From Limnanthes douglasii subsp. nivea (taxonomy: Eukaryota; Streptophyta; Magnoliopsida; Brassicales; Limnanthaceae), in assembly GCA_036936605.1 (NCBI GenBank), contig JAUPFV010000001.1:170637786-170701785 (forward strand): 64,000 nt of DNA. Direction: 5' to 3'. The position numbers were made by a program, and so were the translations under genes. The number at the start of each line of letters is the position of its first letter. Position 1 is the first letter of the stretch. Below, in pieces: positions 10,480 to 23,660 of the stretch. The notes beneath the pieces were generated by a model that worked only from the letters and a program-made list of their open reading frames with translations, had not been told where the DNA came from and searched no databases.

Positions 10480-13440
10480 TAATGGTGCATGAAATTAGGA
10501 GTATTGAAGCACATAACATTTAATCCAAGTAAAATTACGCCTTCCATTATATTAACTTTTAGCTTCTATCACCTGTCTAATAAATCATATACCTTAAACA
10601 ACATACTTCATTCACCAACCGTTATAAAAAATATATTATCCATTCGAAAAAATACCCGTTATAATCATATTATATTAAATTTGATCCCTTTGTTTTTTTA
10701 AAGATCTTAAGAATGATAATATCATAACCCGTTATAATAGCATAAATGACTTGTATTTGTTCATTTCACCGGCCATCTCATTACTTCACAATACCATTGA
10801 TGTGCCATGATACAACTGTTTCGGTCACCCCGATTCGACTATTCTTGATTTTATTAGTTATAAATGCCTTATTAATCGTAACAAAACTAGTTTATATTTT
10901 GTTGTCCTTCGTGCAAGTTGTCGAATAGTAAAAAATTACCATTTAATGATTTTAAATCTATATTTTGTTCACCATTTGACATTGTACATCACAAATTATG
11001 AGCGTCCCCTTTTTCAAGCATACTCGGATACAAATATTATATGGTGTTGATTTATAATTTTACATAGTATGTATCAATTTACCCTCTTAAGTTCAAATTT
11101 AAAATATTTCAAAACTTTATAAAATTCCATAAACTCATGCATACTCATTTTAAAAAATGTATTTTAAAAAAAATCAACGTGATATTCATAGTGAGTTTGA
11201 CAATAATGATTAAAAATATTTATTGCCTCCTAGGGTGCAACCTTATACTTCTTGTATCTTCAAACCTCCCCATAACATAGTAAGGCACTATGTTGCTTTC
11301 TTCATTCATGTCAATCTTCCTGCCACATTTTCGAAATGAAGCTCTCTACACGACCATCTACCTACACAATATATTACCCTCCAAAATACTTAACTACCAA
11401 CACCAAACATTGCTCTTTACAACCGCCAACCCACACATGACCATATTTGGGTTCTTGGTTGTACATGTTATTCAAACTTATTCGGCGTTCAATAACTCAA
11501 ACTTTCCCTAAGATCTATACGATATATTTTCTTTGGTTACTTTAAAAGCTTCCAAGATAATTTTTTTCTTTGATCCCACAACCGGAAAAATGAACATAAC
11601 TCAACACGTTATATATTTATGAAAACACCTTCCCGTTTAATACCCCAAACCCACCAGCCATATACAATATTTTTTGATGACATGTGTATCATCATTCATA
11701 TAAATATTTCATCTTTCATCCCATCACCAGATTCAAACACCTACCCTTCTCCAACTCCTTCACCTCCTCCACCCATCTCACCACCATTATAAAATCCAAT
11801 CCACAAGCTGCCAACTTAGAATCTTCCTATGCTAATATATGTCCAACTAGAACACCCATTGTACAAAACCAAAATCTTATGCAAACTTGCTCTAACCTTG
11901 GAATCACTAAACCAAACCTAAAATTAAATATTTACGCTTCCACCCATAATATATCTCAAGTTTCACTATCTTATCTTAAATCCTTAATAGATCCTCAATA
12001 GCTACATGTCATGTAAACTGAATTTAATGCTTTGTAGGTTAATGAGACATAATAAATTTGTTTATCGACCATCGGAAAACTTAATCATTATATGTATGTG
12101 GTTATTCCAATATAAATTCAAGGTTGTTAGTTCTTTAGAACGTTACAAAGCGTGACTAGTGGTTAATCAAAAATAAAAAATTATTGGCATTAATTATTAT
12201 AACACCTTTAACGTAGTTGTCAAGCCTATAATAATAAAAACCTTTCCCTCATAGGAAATCTCAAAGCATGAAACAATAATCAATTTGATATGAAATATAC
12301 ACTCTTACATAGTACAATTCAAGAAACATACTGTTTGAATCAACCATCTAATTTTATCGATCAAACATACCTAAATTATGTATGTTGGCTCAAAAAGTTG
12401 CTTTGTGGATTGAAACAAGCACCGCGAGCATGGTACACTCATTTTTGTATGTTTCTTACATCATAATATTTAGGAAGTAGCATGTATAACACGTTGCTGT
12501 TTATCCTTTATAAATAAAATTTCCTTACTTATTTACTTATGTATATAGATGATATTATATTAACCTCATCTAAGAACAACTTACTAAATCAATTTATCAA
12601 CATACACTCACGCGATTTTGATATGTCGGATTTAAGACCCATTTACCACTATCTGGTCATCTTTGTTCAAAAAGGCAATTACGACTTGTTTTTATCCCAA
12701 TCATAGTACACTCGTGATATCTTACACCATGAATATATGTCAGTGTACAAACCATATCACACACCCATAGAGACTTGTTCCAAATTAAGTGCATCAGGTG
12801 GCTAATTATTACTGGATGGTATGTTATATATCAGCTTAGTTGGAAACTTACGATACCTCACTTTCACTTGCCCTTACATATCTTATGCAATTCAATTTTT
12901 TTTATCTTTTTATGCATACTCCACGAGACCAACACTTCACCTTAATGAAATAGATTCTATTATACATCTAGGAGCTTAGTTGGAAACTATATTTTATGAT
13001 TTTTTTTCACTCCATTGTTATCTATAAGTATCCATTTTTATATCGACTCAGAGGATGTTATGATTCCATAAGATCAATATTAAGATATTGTGTATCTTTT
13101 GGCGATAATTTGGTTTTATGGTCTTCAAAATATAACCTACTATTTGGTGAGCTAGTGATGAGGCTTAATATAGAGGAGTGTCTAATATTGTGACCAAACT
13201 TAGCGAGCTTCAAATTACCCTTCCTGAGCTACATGTTTTTGTCAATATAACCACTGTCGTTTACTATGACTACATATCTATCATTTACTTGTCACAAAAC
13301 CCGGTTCTATATCAATAGACATAACACGTTGAGATTAGAATTCACTTTGTGCTTGAACAAATACAGATTGGTAAGGTACGACTAATGTTATAGTTGTCTT
13401 ATTGCTTTATTTAACAATAATCAGATCTTTATATACCATG
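10480..13440 (+). pseudogene. Old Ty1/copia pol relic
   Basis: Motif islands appear in the right order on the plus strand with many stops and shifts. A protease C-terminus reads LNNILHSPTVIKNILSIRK near 10600-10680. A pre-integrase segment with GHPDSTILDF is near 10800. An integrase segment reads LYTTIYLHNILPSKILNYQ near 11350-11400. The RT has LLCGLKQAPRAWY-like codons near 12400, a YIDDI box near 12550, and a TCPYISYAIQ-type tail near 12870. The RNase H reads RYCVSFGDNLVLWSSK near 13090. I found no LTRs, PBS or TSD, so its ends are uncertain. It is far more decayed than copia 1 and copia 2. Confidence 0.75.
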
Positions 13441-13444
13441 CCTT

Positions 13445-14415
13445 ATTCTATTTCAGTTTTAAGCTTAAATGTTATTTAATATATATATCGTGAGTGGTTT
13501 ATTTGAATCAGTAAAAGTGAAAAACATATACGTAGAGGTGATTTATGACTCTATGAGAAAGTTTTTATGCTATTTGTTTTGTGTTTATGCCATGCACAAT
13601 CTAATTAAGTTTAAAAACATTCAATTGTTATCCTACATTAATCCAAATATATAAAAGATTGAAGTCTAATGGTGCATATTCTATCTTCCGAATAATAGAT
13701 TTATCATTATATTTTTAGATTGTATTTTTAGGTATAATATGTTTGTTTATTATGAAAAAAAGTTATTAAGATCACTGGTCATCATTGTGCGAATAGAATA
13801 CTAATGGAGCTTGTCGAATTTTTTCTTCTAGAAATATTTTAGATTGAAATGTTTTATCCATTTCAAGCATCCGAGCTATAATACAAAATTAATCATTAGT
13901 AAATATCATATAATTAAACCTACAAATAATCAAATAAAAATTTCACATAACATATTATTTATATACAAGTTGAGTTAATATGCATTGTGATAGAGAACTC
14001 TATTACCAAACACTTAAACTATTTGGCTCGACGAGTCTAATAGGATAGCATAAACAATAACAAGTGATGTTATTAAACTTATTAAATCGACATAGATTTA
14101 GAAGTCATATATAAGATATTTCGTCATGCAACTCTATTCACTACGTGTTGCAAATCTATAACCGTCAAAGAAAAACTTCATCATCTTTATCTTATATTTT
14201 AATTTTTTTTTCTTTATTCATATTGATTTATCAAACTTATTTCTTCATACCATATCAAGAGTCTGGGTTCTCCTCTTCATTTAACGAGAATTACATCACA
14301 TTACTACCCGTACACTCTCAGAAACCCCATAACCAAGTATCAAAATCTCACTGTCTTTCACTTAATGATGAAATTAATTATTCTAAAAAAATTGTATAGA
14401 GTAAATTAGTTCATT

Positions 14416-14486
<71 letters not shown>

Positions 14487-16650
14487 AATCCCAAATTAAA
14501 TTATACAATTAATATAAATGCTGCATTTTAGTAAATTGTTTTTTTTCAAGATTTTTTTTTAGATTTTACAACTACATGATTGTATGGATATGGATGTATC
14601 TTATGTGAAGTTTAAAAAATACGTAACAAATAAACTACATATCAGATTTTTATAGATTTGATAACACTCTAATTTAGAACCAATTTTAAGGTTTTTTTAT
14701 TATAAATTTTTTTTGATCACCGCAACAAGCTGGTTCATCGACATACGATTTACAAGTTACAACAATGTACATGTTTCACTATTGTAGCGTCATGACGAGC
14801 ACATGAGTCGATGATGAAAATTTTTGGTCACCAGGACGAGCTTTATTGCTCACCATGATACTAACAATTTACTGTTGTGGAACATTAAACTCTTCGCAAC
14901 TCCACTAATAACCTTTTATTATATATTTTCTTACGATTTTTCATCCCCAAACCAAGTTTTCATGCAGCAAACCATTTAGTTTACTTTGTTTTATATGATT
15001 ATATATTTTAATAATGTATAGATTTTCACGATTAATTTTGATGCATATATCTGTATGTTTTTTTAGTGTTAAGAAAAGTATAGTTATATTTCCCAAGTTT
15101 ATATATGTTTAAGAAGTATGTTAATACTGAAAGAAGGTATGACCTTCGGAATACATGATTAATTATCTGCAACAGTTGAGTTATTAGACCTTGTGATTTA
15201 GAGATGCTATATAAAGAGTATACAAAAAAGTGTTCTCTATCTATCCAAAATTAGTGTGGCCGCTCGTGTTGGAAATCGTGGTTGTGTGTATCGGCATGCC
15301 AACGAGAAGATTATACACACATATTTTCCGAAGGTGATAAAACTGATGTATGACGTTGTTGTTATGGTCATACGACGCATACTAGATATTGGTGAATGAT
15401 CGCTGTTAAGTATCTCATGGAACAATCTAATCATCTCATAAGAAGGTTAGTTGTTTTTTCATATATGATCGTGAACCAATATTGGTTTCCGTAAAGAGCT
15501 GACATTTATAGTAATGTATAGCGCACTGAAGCATAATATATTCATTAAGGATTATGATGAACCGATTATCTGAATGTGAATGTTTATTTGAACGTAAAAC
15601 TTTAAAAATTCAAAACTTTATGTTAATAAGATAATTAAAATCAAATGTCATGTATATAGTAATATGTCATTAGTCATTGACATTAAACTTAAGCTTTAGT
15701 TACACTTTTTAGGAAACCGTATTCCAAATCATAATCAATTTTTTTATATATTATGTAAATATGTTATGGTTCATTTCCTATTATTCTAAACTTTAAGCGG
15801 AAGATAAAAATACTATAGTAAATAGAGTAAAATCCAACTATACAAGTGATGTTAGTCCATGGGACATGCTTTAAACATATCATACCAAATTTTTGAGGGA
15901 GATAATTATTGTACATGAATTAATAAAACATGACCAAAACTACTTTAGTACTTACCAAATTTCGACCCATAAAAAAACCCATAAACCTTAGAACTTTATT
16001 TATTTCCATTTTATGTCATTATCTACTCCATGAAGTTTCATGATACAAAATCTAGTAAAACCTAATATTTTACTTCATAAAACTTAGTAAAATAAAATAA
16101 AAATACTCAAAACCTAAACTCACCAAGTCTCTTTTTTTACCAACTTTGTAAAATTTAAAAATAATTGCCGAAATGAAAGAAGAACTTATTCCTCTACACA
16201 CCATAATTGATATGAAAGAGGTATACACCCTTTTATTTTTCTGCTATTTCAAAAATATGATTATTTTTAAAATGCAGAAAACACTCAATTCTGTCACACG
16301 ATGGCACCTAGTTGGTGTTCGTCGTCACCGTCCTGGCGGAAATGGTGACACTTTCTATCATGGGCATGGCAAAATGGTCTTACGTAATATAAGTTTTGGG
16401 TTGGATTGATTCATATGCTTTATTTGCATTATAAGAGGTTACCAATGGGAAATATTAGATGTTATGGACTACGCTCACCATTTTGTTACTCACGAGTAGT
16501 ATGGCTTAGAGTTGATGATCGAGTGGGTGAAAGAAAATAGCAAGACGCTTGGTTTTTCACTTAATATATCATCTAAAGAACCGAGAAAAAGAGGAAAACA
16601 TCTCGATTAGATTATAAATATGAGCGATCTGTTATTTTTGCGTCTACGAT
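13445..16650. other. Intergenic, no gene recognised
   Basis: AT-rich sequence with only short unconvincing reading frames. It contains the (TA)n tract at 14422-14484. Slightly GC-richer patches near 14720-14890, 15240-15480 and 16290-16390 show no family motif. The last of these could belong to the leader of the MULE relic that follows. Confidence 0.4.
14422..14484. repeat. (TA)n microsatellite
   Basis: An uninterrupted alternating AT tract of about 63 bp, self-complementary and able to extrude as a hairpin. It is likely length-variable. Confidence 0.97.
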
Positions 16651-16659
16651 GAAAGAGTG

Positions 16660-17830
16660 TGATCTTAAAAGAAAGGCATTCCGTAATAAAATTAATTATC
16701 TTTTTCATTTATTTGGTAATTCGATTAAAGGTGATGATAAGTGGGTCTTAAGTGTCATATCTTCCAAACACAATCATGATCTGATTGGGTATCTACAAGG
16801 ACATTTGTAACGTTCTAAGTTAAAACCAAAGAAAAAATACGTTGTCGATTTTTTGACGTTGAACTAAACAACTATGCATCAAATATTTTGTTTTATAAAG
16901 AAGGTCAATACGTATAATGCGTCAAACATCCGTCACGTATTCAATCATCATTAAAGAAAAAAGGTTGGTTTAAGATGATGGTCAGTCACAAATACAATGA
17001 TTATTAGAAAAATTAATTTTGCACAAATACATATATTAGGATCAGACAACCAAATTTGGAATCAATATCATAATCGATTTTTTACACACCCCGTCAACAT
17101 CGAATTAATATGGAATTTCCCCCGGTTGCTAATCATGGATAGCACATACAAGGTTATTAGATACGAATGCTTTTGTTGGAAGTAGTCGGGGCTAGATCGA
17201 CCAACAAAATGTTTTGCATTGGATTCACAGTCATGGTGAAATAAAAGCAAGACAATTACAAATGGGTTCTGAAAGTTTAAAAACGGTTATGGAAGAGAAC
17301 TATTGTGAGTTTACTTGCATTATAATCATGGACCGTGAAATTTATTTGATCAATAACATATACAAACTATTTATGAGCGTGAGTCACATGTTATATGAAT
17401 GGAAAATCATCGAGAATGTAAGTAGGAAAACCAAAAAAAATGTTTAAAGATGGTAACAAGTTTAATACATTATTGGCCGTTTGGAATGAAGTCTTTGCAT
17501 CGACTATCATTGACCGGATGAACGAGAGGTTGACTAAAGCACGGGAGATGTTAAAAAACCACGAGAAAGCGGATGCTCACTTCATATACCTAAGGACTAC
17601 ACTATATAAAGAATGGAATGTTCATGAATACACTAACAAGACCATGAATTTGGACAATCACACGTCTAATAGGGCGGAAAACTCGCATGCTACTTTGAAG
17701 AAACATAACGGGTCAAGCCAATTGAATTTTGAAGAATTTTAGGAGAAGGTTCATAGTTTACTTGTGATGCAACATTCAACCGTAAAACAATCTATGGAGT
17801 TAACCAATTTTAGTATTATTCATAAATTCT
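16660..17830 (+). pseudogene. FAR1-type MULE transposase relic
   Basis: Seen on the plus strand: a FAR1-like DNA-binding segment near 16677-16810 with GDDKWVLSVISSKHNHDL and its HNH. Then comes the start of the catalytic domain, IELIWNFPRLLIMDSTYKV near 17100-17150, where the MDSTYK aspartate matches the first D of the MULE DDE domain. A later segment at 17440-17742 contains WNEVFAS and NHTSNRAENSHATLKK, the family's C-terminal part. Stops and frame changes occur between these blocks. The family (FAR1-related, Jittery-like MULE) is recognised from motifs. It is a different lineage from MULE-A/B, whose DNA-binding region is of the MuDR type. Confidence 0.8.
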
Positions 17831-18384
17831 AAGATTTTAAAACTTTTAAATTACTACGAGGGTTCGTATCACAGATCATTTTGATTTTAATATACGATAA
17901 TTATCTTGATAATACCAGAAGTGATAAATAAACATGTGATTGTATCGATCGTACGAAACAAAGGTTAACATGTACCCACGAACTAGAGTCCATAAAAAAC
18001 GGATCAATATGTTCCTACCCACATTATAGATGATTATTGGAGAAAACTACAAGTTGTCCCTCGAGTTAGCTTTGCAAATTTAAATGCAAAAATTAGAGAG
18101 TTTGATGCTTTTGAAGAAAGACATTTCATAAAACATTCACATGAATTTTAGATCATTTTATTGTGTTTTTTTGCGAATCCGTACAAAAGGTAAAAAACCG
18201 CGATGGTACTACCGATCGCGGTAAGGGAAACGGAATTCATGTTGATTATGCTAACAAAATAAATCCTTCTATGACAATGAACAAGAATGGTTTTAATCCT
18301 TTGCACATCATGTGGAAATTTCGAAGACAGAAACACCATTTGCTAGTTTTAGAACACCGGTTAGTACTTTTGGTACTACTGTTA

Positions 18385-18540
18385 GAACGGACGTAAAAAA
18401 AAACCCTAACCCCCCCCCCTCCCATCTCCCCAAAAACAAAACAAGCATGTACTGTTAGAACTGGCGTAAAAAAACCCATACTAGTTCCAGACTAATAACC
18501 CCCCCCCCCCTCTCCCCGAAAACAAAACAGCTTCTAATAG
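18385..18540 (+). repeat. Short duplicated block with poly-C runs
   Basis: Two related segments, each starting GTTAGAA and including CGTAAAAAAA, a run of 9-12 C, TCTCCCC and AAAACAAAAC, begin near 18379 and 18452. They sit between the transposase and OTU parts of the relic and disturb its reading frame. Confidence 0.6.
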
Positions 18541-18689
18541 TAAAGTAACTCCAATTACGAAAAATAATGTTTAAACAAAACCGTCAATTATAGTTAAACC
18601 AATTTTAATGAGGTTTTGTAACATACCGGACACGAGGTATGTATGAGATATACCAAAATATATGAGTCTTTTCATAAAGAAAATTACCA

Positions 18690-19350
18690 ACGCTTGGTCT
18701 GAAAAATATTGTAAGTTTAGAGCCATCGCGGATGGTTTGATCGGGGACGAAAGTGGATTGAAAATCGTTAGACAAATATCAGTACACGAACTATAAAAGC
18801 ATAAATATTTTTACTTATGTGTCATATATTCTCGGAAGATGATGAGGTTGATAAAAGACTATATCGGTTGAGCTATTATAAAGAAAGTATATTGTTTAAT
18901 AACAGATGGTGTTACCAAGTTGCGGTAAACTAATCACCACTACTTTCAACTATGTTATCTATTGCATAACACCTGGAAATTGTACAACACACTTACTAGT
19001 TAAAGATGGACTATTAACGGACGACCCTAAAAAAGAGACCATAATTGTTTTCACGAACAAAACTTATTTTGTTCATATACCTCAATAATTTTTTTATTAA
19101 ATGTATGTAGGTAAAATTGTTCTATATACTTATTTTTGTTCTTTTGTTAGATCCTAGGTGGATTCACGGTGTATTTTGTTAACATTTACCAATGATAGAT
19201 CCTAGGTGGATGCACACTACCAGACAAGATAATAAATCTTGGTTGATGTTATTTCTTGAGAGAGTCGATCCTTTTCTTCAACTACAAAATCTCACACTAA
19301 CAAAATCCAGAGAATGCGAGCCACTAATAGTAGACTTAACAAAAGACCTC
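18690..19350 (+). pseudogene. OTU-like cysteine peptidase domain relic downstream of the MULE transposase
   Basis: The reading CKFRAIADGLIGDESGLKIV followed by RQISVHEL (about 18712-18800) matches the catalytic-cysteine region of plant OTU domains (GNCGFRAIA...VR..L..EL). The usual glycine before the Cys is lost. A later segment with KKETIIVFTNKTYFVHI (about 19030-19080) fits the OTU C-terminal strand with its N-x-HFV-type histidine, here apparently altered to Tyr. A further block with DPRWIH and SWLMLFLERV is at about 19150-19270. In plants OTU domains fused to or encoded beside FAR1-type MULE transposases are known; the join is inferred here from order and strand. Stops make it non-functional. 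Confidence 0.6.
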
Positions 19351-19360
19351 TATGAATTTT

Positions 19361-20830
19361 TATTTTGAAGGTGTATTAGTTTTTAAACTTTTCATAAAAT
19401 TACGAATAGTTTATTTGGCACTCATGAATGTTTTTCACTTTTTTTTATTATGAACTTGTTTAATTATATCTTGGAACAATTATTTTATGGAAATCATGGA
19501 TGTTTTGCTTTTTTTTTTATTATGTATAAGATTTTTTTTATAATTTTTTTTATCTTAAGTTGGATAAAATAATTATTTATTTGCTTGTTGTCGTTAATAA
19601 ATGGTGCCTAAACTGTAGTGATCACCAACTTTTGGCGTCCAAATGGTCATGGGCACCAATGGTTTGGACCTAATCTAAAATAACCGTCATGGATGCCACG
19701 ACCATAAGGGGCAACATATCCCAAGAACGAACACGAGAGACCTTAAAAACTGGCATATTGTCGTCATCATCTGGCGGACAAGACCTAACGTCCACCACAC
19801 ATTTGGTGGCAACATGTAATTTCTTTTAATTCTTAACAAAAAAAATTATAAATGAATTAAATGTTTAAATAAAAGTAGTGCTACGATTAAAAATTGTAAT
19901 AATACAGTTAAATATTGATAAACATTATTTCTACGATTAATGATTACTGAAGTGGACACCTAATAAGTCTCGCCTAAAGGTTACCCGTCGATAATAAGCC
20001 CCATCAAAATATTTCCCGCCAGTAATAAGTGCCGTCAATTATGTTTCTCTATATAAAGGTCATAGTAACATAACTTTAAACACACAACTTTATGTACTTA
20101 AATATAGTCCATAACAAAACTTATACTTTTGTTGTATATGGCATGAACCGTCAGTGAAGACTTGCATCCTTCCAAGTCATCAAGCATGTGAAGATAACAA
20201 TGTCGGATGAAACTACCAATGTACTACATGTATGGTTACATATATAAGGGTGCATGACGAAAACCCATGGCATTTTCATATAATCGTGAAGAAGTATCTA
20301 CAAGGTACAGTTATCTGAAAAGTGAACCAATGTATTGTGTGGTCGAACTCTACAGACAATTATGAATAAGGCGTATAACTCGTTATATTTGAAAGTAATT
20401 GATTTTTTGATAAAATATATGCTACGTTATGTGAAGGAACAAATTTTGAAAAAATAGGAAGCATTAAGGAGTTCAAATTTTAATGAAGTATATGACTTTG
20501 ACTACATTTTATATTATTTTATGTTCCTTTCAACACTTTAACTAAATATACTTGTTTTATGTTCTTTTTCGTGTTTTAAGTTATTGTATTTGTTTTATCT
20601 TCACGTTTAATGTTGTTTTGAGTACTTTAAACAATTGGTACAATAAACCATCGAACGTATAGATGTTGATATAATCTAAGTGAAAACAATAAAAAAAATT
20701 GCTACAAAAGCAACTGCAAACAATAAACAACAACTAGTACAAAAGAAATTGCAAAAAGTCTAATAAAAACTAACATAATCCGAATGAAAACAACAACTAT
20801 TACAAAACAAAGAAGGAAAATTGACAATAT
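19361..20830. other. No gene recognised
   Basis: Low-complexity and AT-rich sequence with a GC-richer patch at 19600-19830 and a TATA-like CTATATAAAGG near 20050. Short reading frames around 20150-20420 match nothing I recognise. It may include the far end of the FAR1/OTU element, but no inverted repeat partner was found. Confidence 0.35.
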
Positions 20831-21319
20831 TTACAATAAAAATGAACTACAATCCACATGAGAAAACATAACACGTAAATTTCTTAAAATAAAAATGACA
20901 CCAAAACGTATAATAACAAACATCACGCCGAAATGTTTAAAATCAAACATGACACCAAAATGTCTACCATAATATCCGATAGACAAAACCTCCTCATACG
21001 AATCTATAATATGCTCGAAATTCTCGTAAAACTCCAATAATCTAAGAAATAATGAAATCATGTGCAACCCCGCCCACAGATGTTGTAAAATGGCACCCTC
21101 ACGGTCTTTGTTAACATAATCATATAATGGAAGTACAACTTGGTTAATGAGATCGCACCTACTAACCAGCCAATGGGCTATAAGATACTTTATATCATCT
21201 ATAATTGTAGGGCCCTTTAATGAAAGATCTAGCGTATAGATTGACCAATGCTCCCAATCATAATCATCGAATTCATATGTGATATACATGGGTTGACTTT
21301 TGGCCTTGTTCAGCATCAC
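20831..21319 (-). CDS. Unrecognised 162-residue reading frame, possible C48-peptidase fragment
   Basis: The frame is open for 162 residues. The first half contains WEHWSIYTLDL followed by IIDD, an HW with an Asp 17 residues after the His, which is the His-Asp spacing of Ulp1-type peptidases. No DCG cysteine box follows. The last 45 residues are three or four repeats of an FGVMF-type unit, encoded by a degenerate repeat of about 25 bp at 20890-20970. Codons upstream (to about 21460) stay coding-like but contain stops. It lies among minus-strand Ulp1-like relics, which is the main reason to suspect relation. It is probably a pseudogene piece; the function is not established. Confidence 0.3.
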   Translation of the reverse strand: MMLNKAKSQPMYITYEFDDYDWEHWSIYTLDLSLKGPTIIDDIKYLIAHWLVSRCDLINQVVLPLYDYVNKDREGAILQHLWAGLHMISLFLRLLEFYENFEHIIDSYEEVLSIGYYGRHFGVMFDFKHFGVMFVIIRFGVIFILRNLRVMFSHVDCSSFLL

Positions 21320-21819
21320 GCAGAACTAATACGGTGAATAACCCTGGATTTGTCCAAACTACCACAGAGATTGATTGTGATAGTACACCTGGGTATGTTC
21401 CACGTCGACAATGATACCATAAAACCAATCTATTTCGTTTAATAGGAAATGATTGCGTATGGGGTGTTAAGGCTCGAAAAATACCGATAAGTCATAAAAT
21501 TTAATAAAAAATAAAGTGTTGTGAAATAATTGGTTATATTGTTGCGTAATATACACACCTCATCTCTTTTTTCGAATTCTAAATACAACCAACACTGTAT
21601 TGTTTTTTGTATAGATGTAGTCTAATTACATCTAGTGAATTATGTGTGTTTGTAAAAATAAATTTTACATGATATCCATTGTTTTTCAGATTGTAACCAA
21701 TGCATACTTATCTCAATTTTATTCTTCATTATCTGGGAAGACACTCTTCTTCCATCTGTCTCTACAAAGTAACTTAAAAATAGATTCAAACAATTTCACA
21801 TTCTTCTTCGTACGACCTG

Positions 21820-21965
21820 AGCTCAAACTTTCTTATGTGAAAGTTGATATTTGTTCTTCCAGATTTGATCCTTAAAAATGATGATTGCATCATATAATAT
21901 AAGTGTAATATATGCACCACAAAATTGGTAGTTGATTTGTTCAGACTATAAATTTTGATTATTTT
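21820..21965 (-). pseudogene. Ulp1-like gene relic, N-terminal exon copy
   Basis: The minus strand reads FCGAYITLILYDAIIIFKDQ, which aligns with the I-x-LT--DVNII exon at 25680-25797 and at about 59890. The nucleotide sequence 21820-22060 also resembles 25680-25797 joined to 30645-30850 in the same direction. This is one of several decayed copies of the same exon. Confidence 0.5.
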
Positions 21966-23660
21966 GGTTATTAGTTCGCAGTTGCTCGTGCAACCTTAAT
22001 ATGATTAGATGCTCATTTCTTATATTTTTTGTATTCATTATTGTCATTATAAGGTTGAATATGGATTTGAATTTTATTGAATAACTACTCATTGTTATTT
22101 ATCTACATTATCAATTGAAATATTTTAGAATCATATACACTAGATTTCTATAATTTATATTTACAAACAGGTTTTGTGGCATGCATACCAAGTACTCGCC
22201 CTACCTAGTTGACAACTTTTAACTAGAACATTATTCAACCACTACAAACACAAATAAAAATAATGGTAGATCTGCATGAGATATATTTGTGAAACATAGT
22301 CAGTATCTCTTTCTATAACACAATTAAACTAGCACAACCCATACTTGGGATTTGCATGCAATGTAATAGTAGTAAAACTTTAACTCTTTCATAAAAAAAA
22401 TTCAAAATTCAAATGAGGAAAAAAATACCAAGAGTTCAAATAATAAAAGGCTTAAATTTATTCTACGGAGAACCTGTAATTTATGAAATCGGTAGAAGCA
22501 AGAGAAAAAACATTCCAACGGAAAGAACGGTGGGTTGTGAGGAGAAAGGGAAAGATAGATATAAAGAGCGTGTAAGGATGAATAACAAAAAGAAACCATA
22601 ATTCCACGAACTGTTATGTATACAAACTAGAATAGTATTTTTGAAATCTAATTTGTTGCGTTAAATTTTTTACAAGTGTATTGCAAAATCAACATTTGAT
22701 GCCTAAGTAATATTTGAGTTTTATGTTTTACAAAATTTTGTAAGGAAGATTTCACGTATGTTATTTATTATTTGTTTCACATTACACTTACTGAACAAAA
22801 ACTTTCGAATCTTACGGTACTTCTAAAATAATGAGGTACTTTCTTGAAAAATAGTTTGATATTTTATCTCTTGTCATTTGCAATTTATATATTTCTAATT
22901 TTTTTTCAATGGGTCTTCATTTGTTACGGAATACTAATTTATTTATGACTATAAAGTCTTGTGCCATCTGTAAATGCAACCTTAATTCCAAAACTTGACA
23001 TATATATAAGTTTTTTATTTCATGTCTTGGAATCAACTTGAAGATAGTTACTTGAGAATGCCGACTATTGCGTTGTAAAACACTATGACACGTAGTTTTT
23101 GGTTGGTTAATTTTAATATGATACTTTGAAAAATGTATCATAATTATGGTAGGGTGGGGGTTGATTCATCCGTCGTTTTGGGTACACGAGAATATCTACA
23201 AAGAAAGTTGGCAAATCTATAACTAGTAGTTAAATATCACGTATTTAACTTTACTCACTATGACTGGGTGTTAGAAAAGAGTTTGTACAATAGTGAGTTT
23301 TACCATATTATTAATGATTCCACATTCGAATTCATTCAAAAAATGGTATTTGAAGATGAATAAGATCATTGTAAGACCATGCCATATGAATTTAGTGACA
23401 AATAATAAAACCAATTTCGTTTGATCGTGCAATTATTACTATGTTAATAATTGATTTTATTCATCTTATAATTAGTAGTTTAGTTAGTTGTAATATTAAT
23501 AAGGAAATTTATAGTATTTTTACTTGTGAAACGTGAAGAATTGTCATTCATCAATTGTTAACTTACCTCATTACTTGTAAAATCAAAATGTATCTTGTTA
23601 CACAAAATATTACACTCATCCGTTGCGAAATTGTATGTTTGACAAATTACAACAAAATAT
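21966..23660. other. No gene recognised
   Basis: AT-rich. Part (to about 22080) is the continuation of the dispersed repeat shared with 30645-30850. The rest has only short reading frames without a recognisable motif. Confidence 0.35.
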
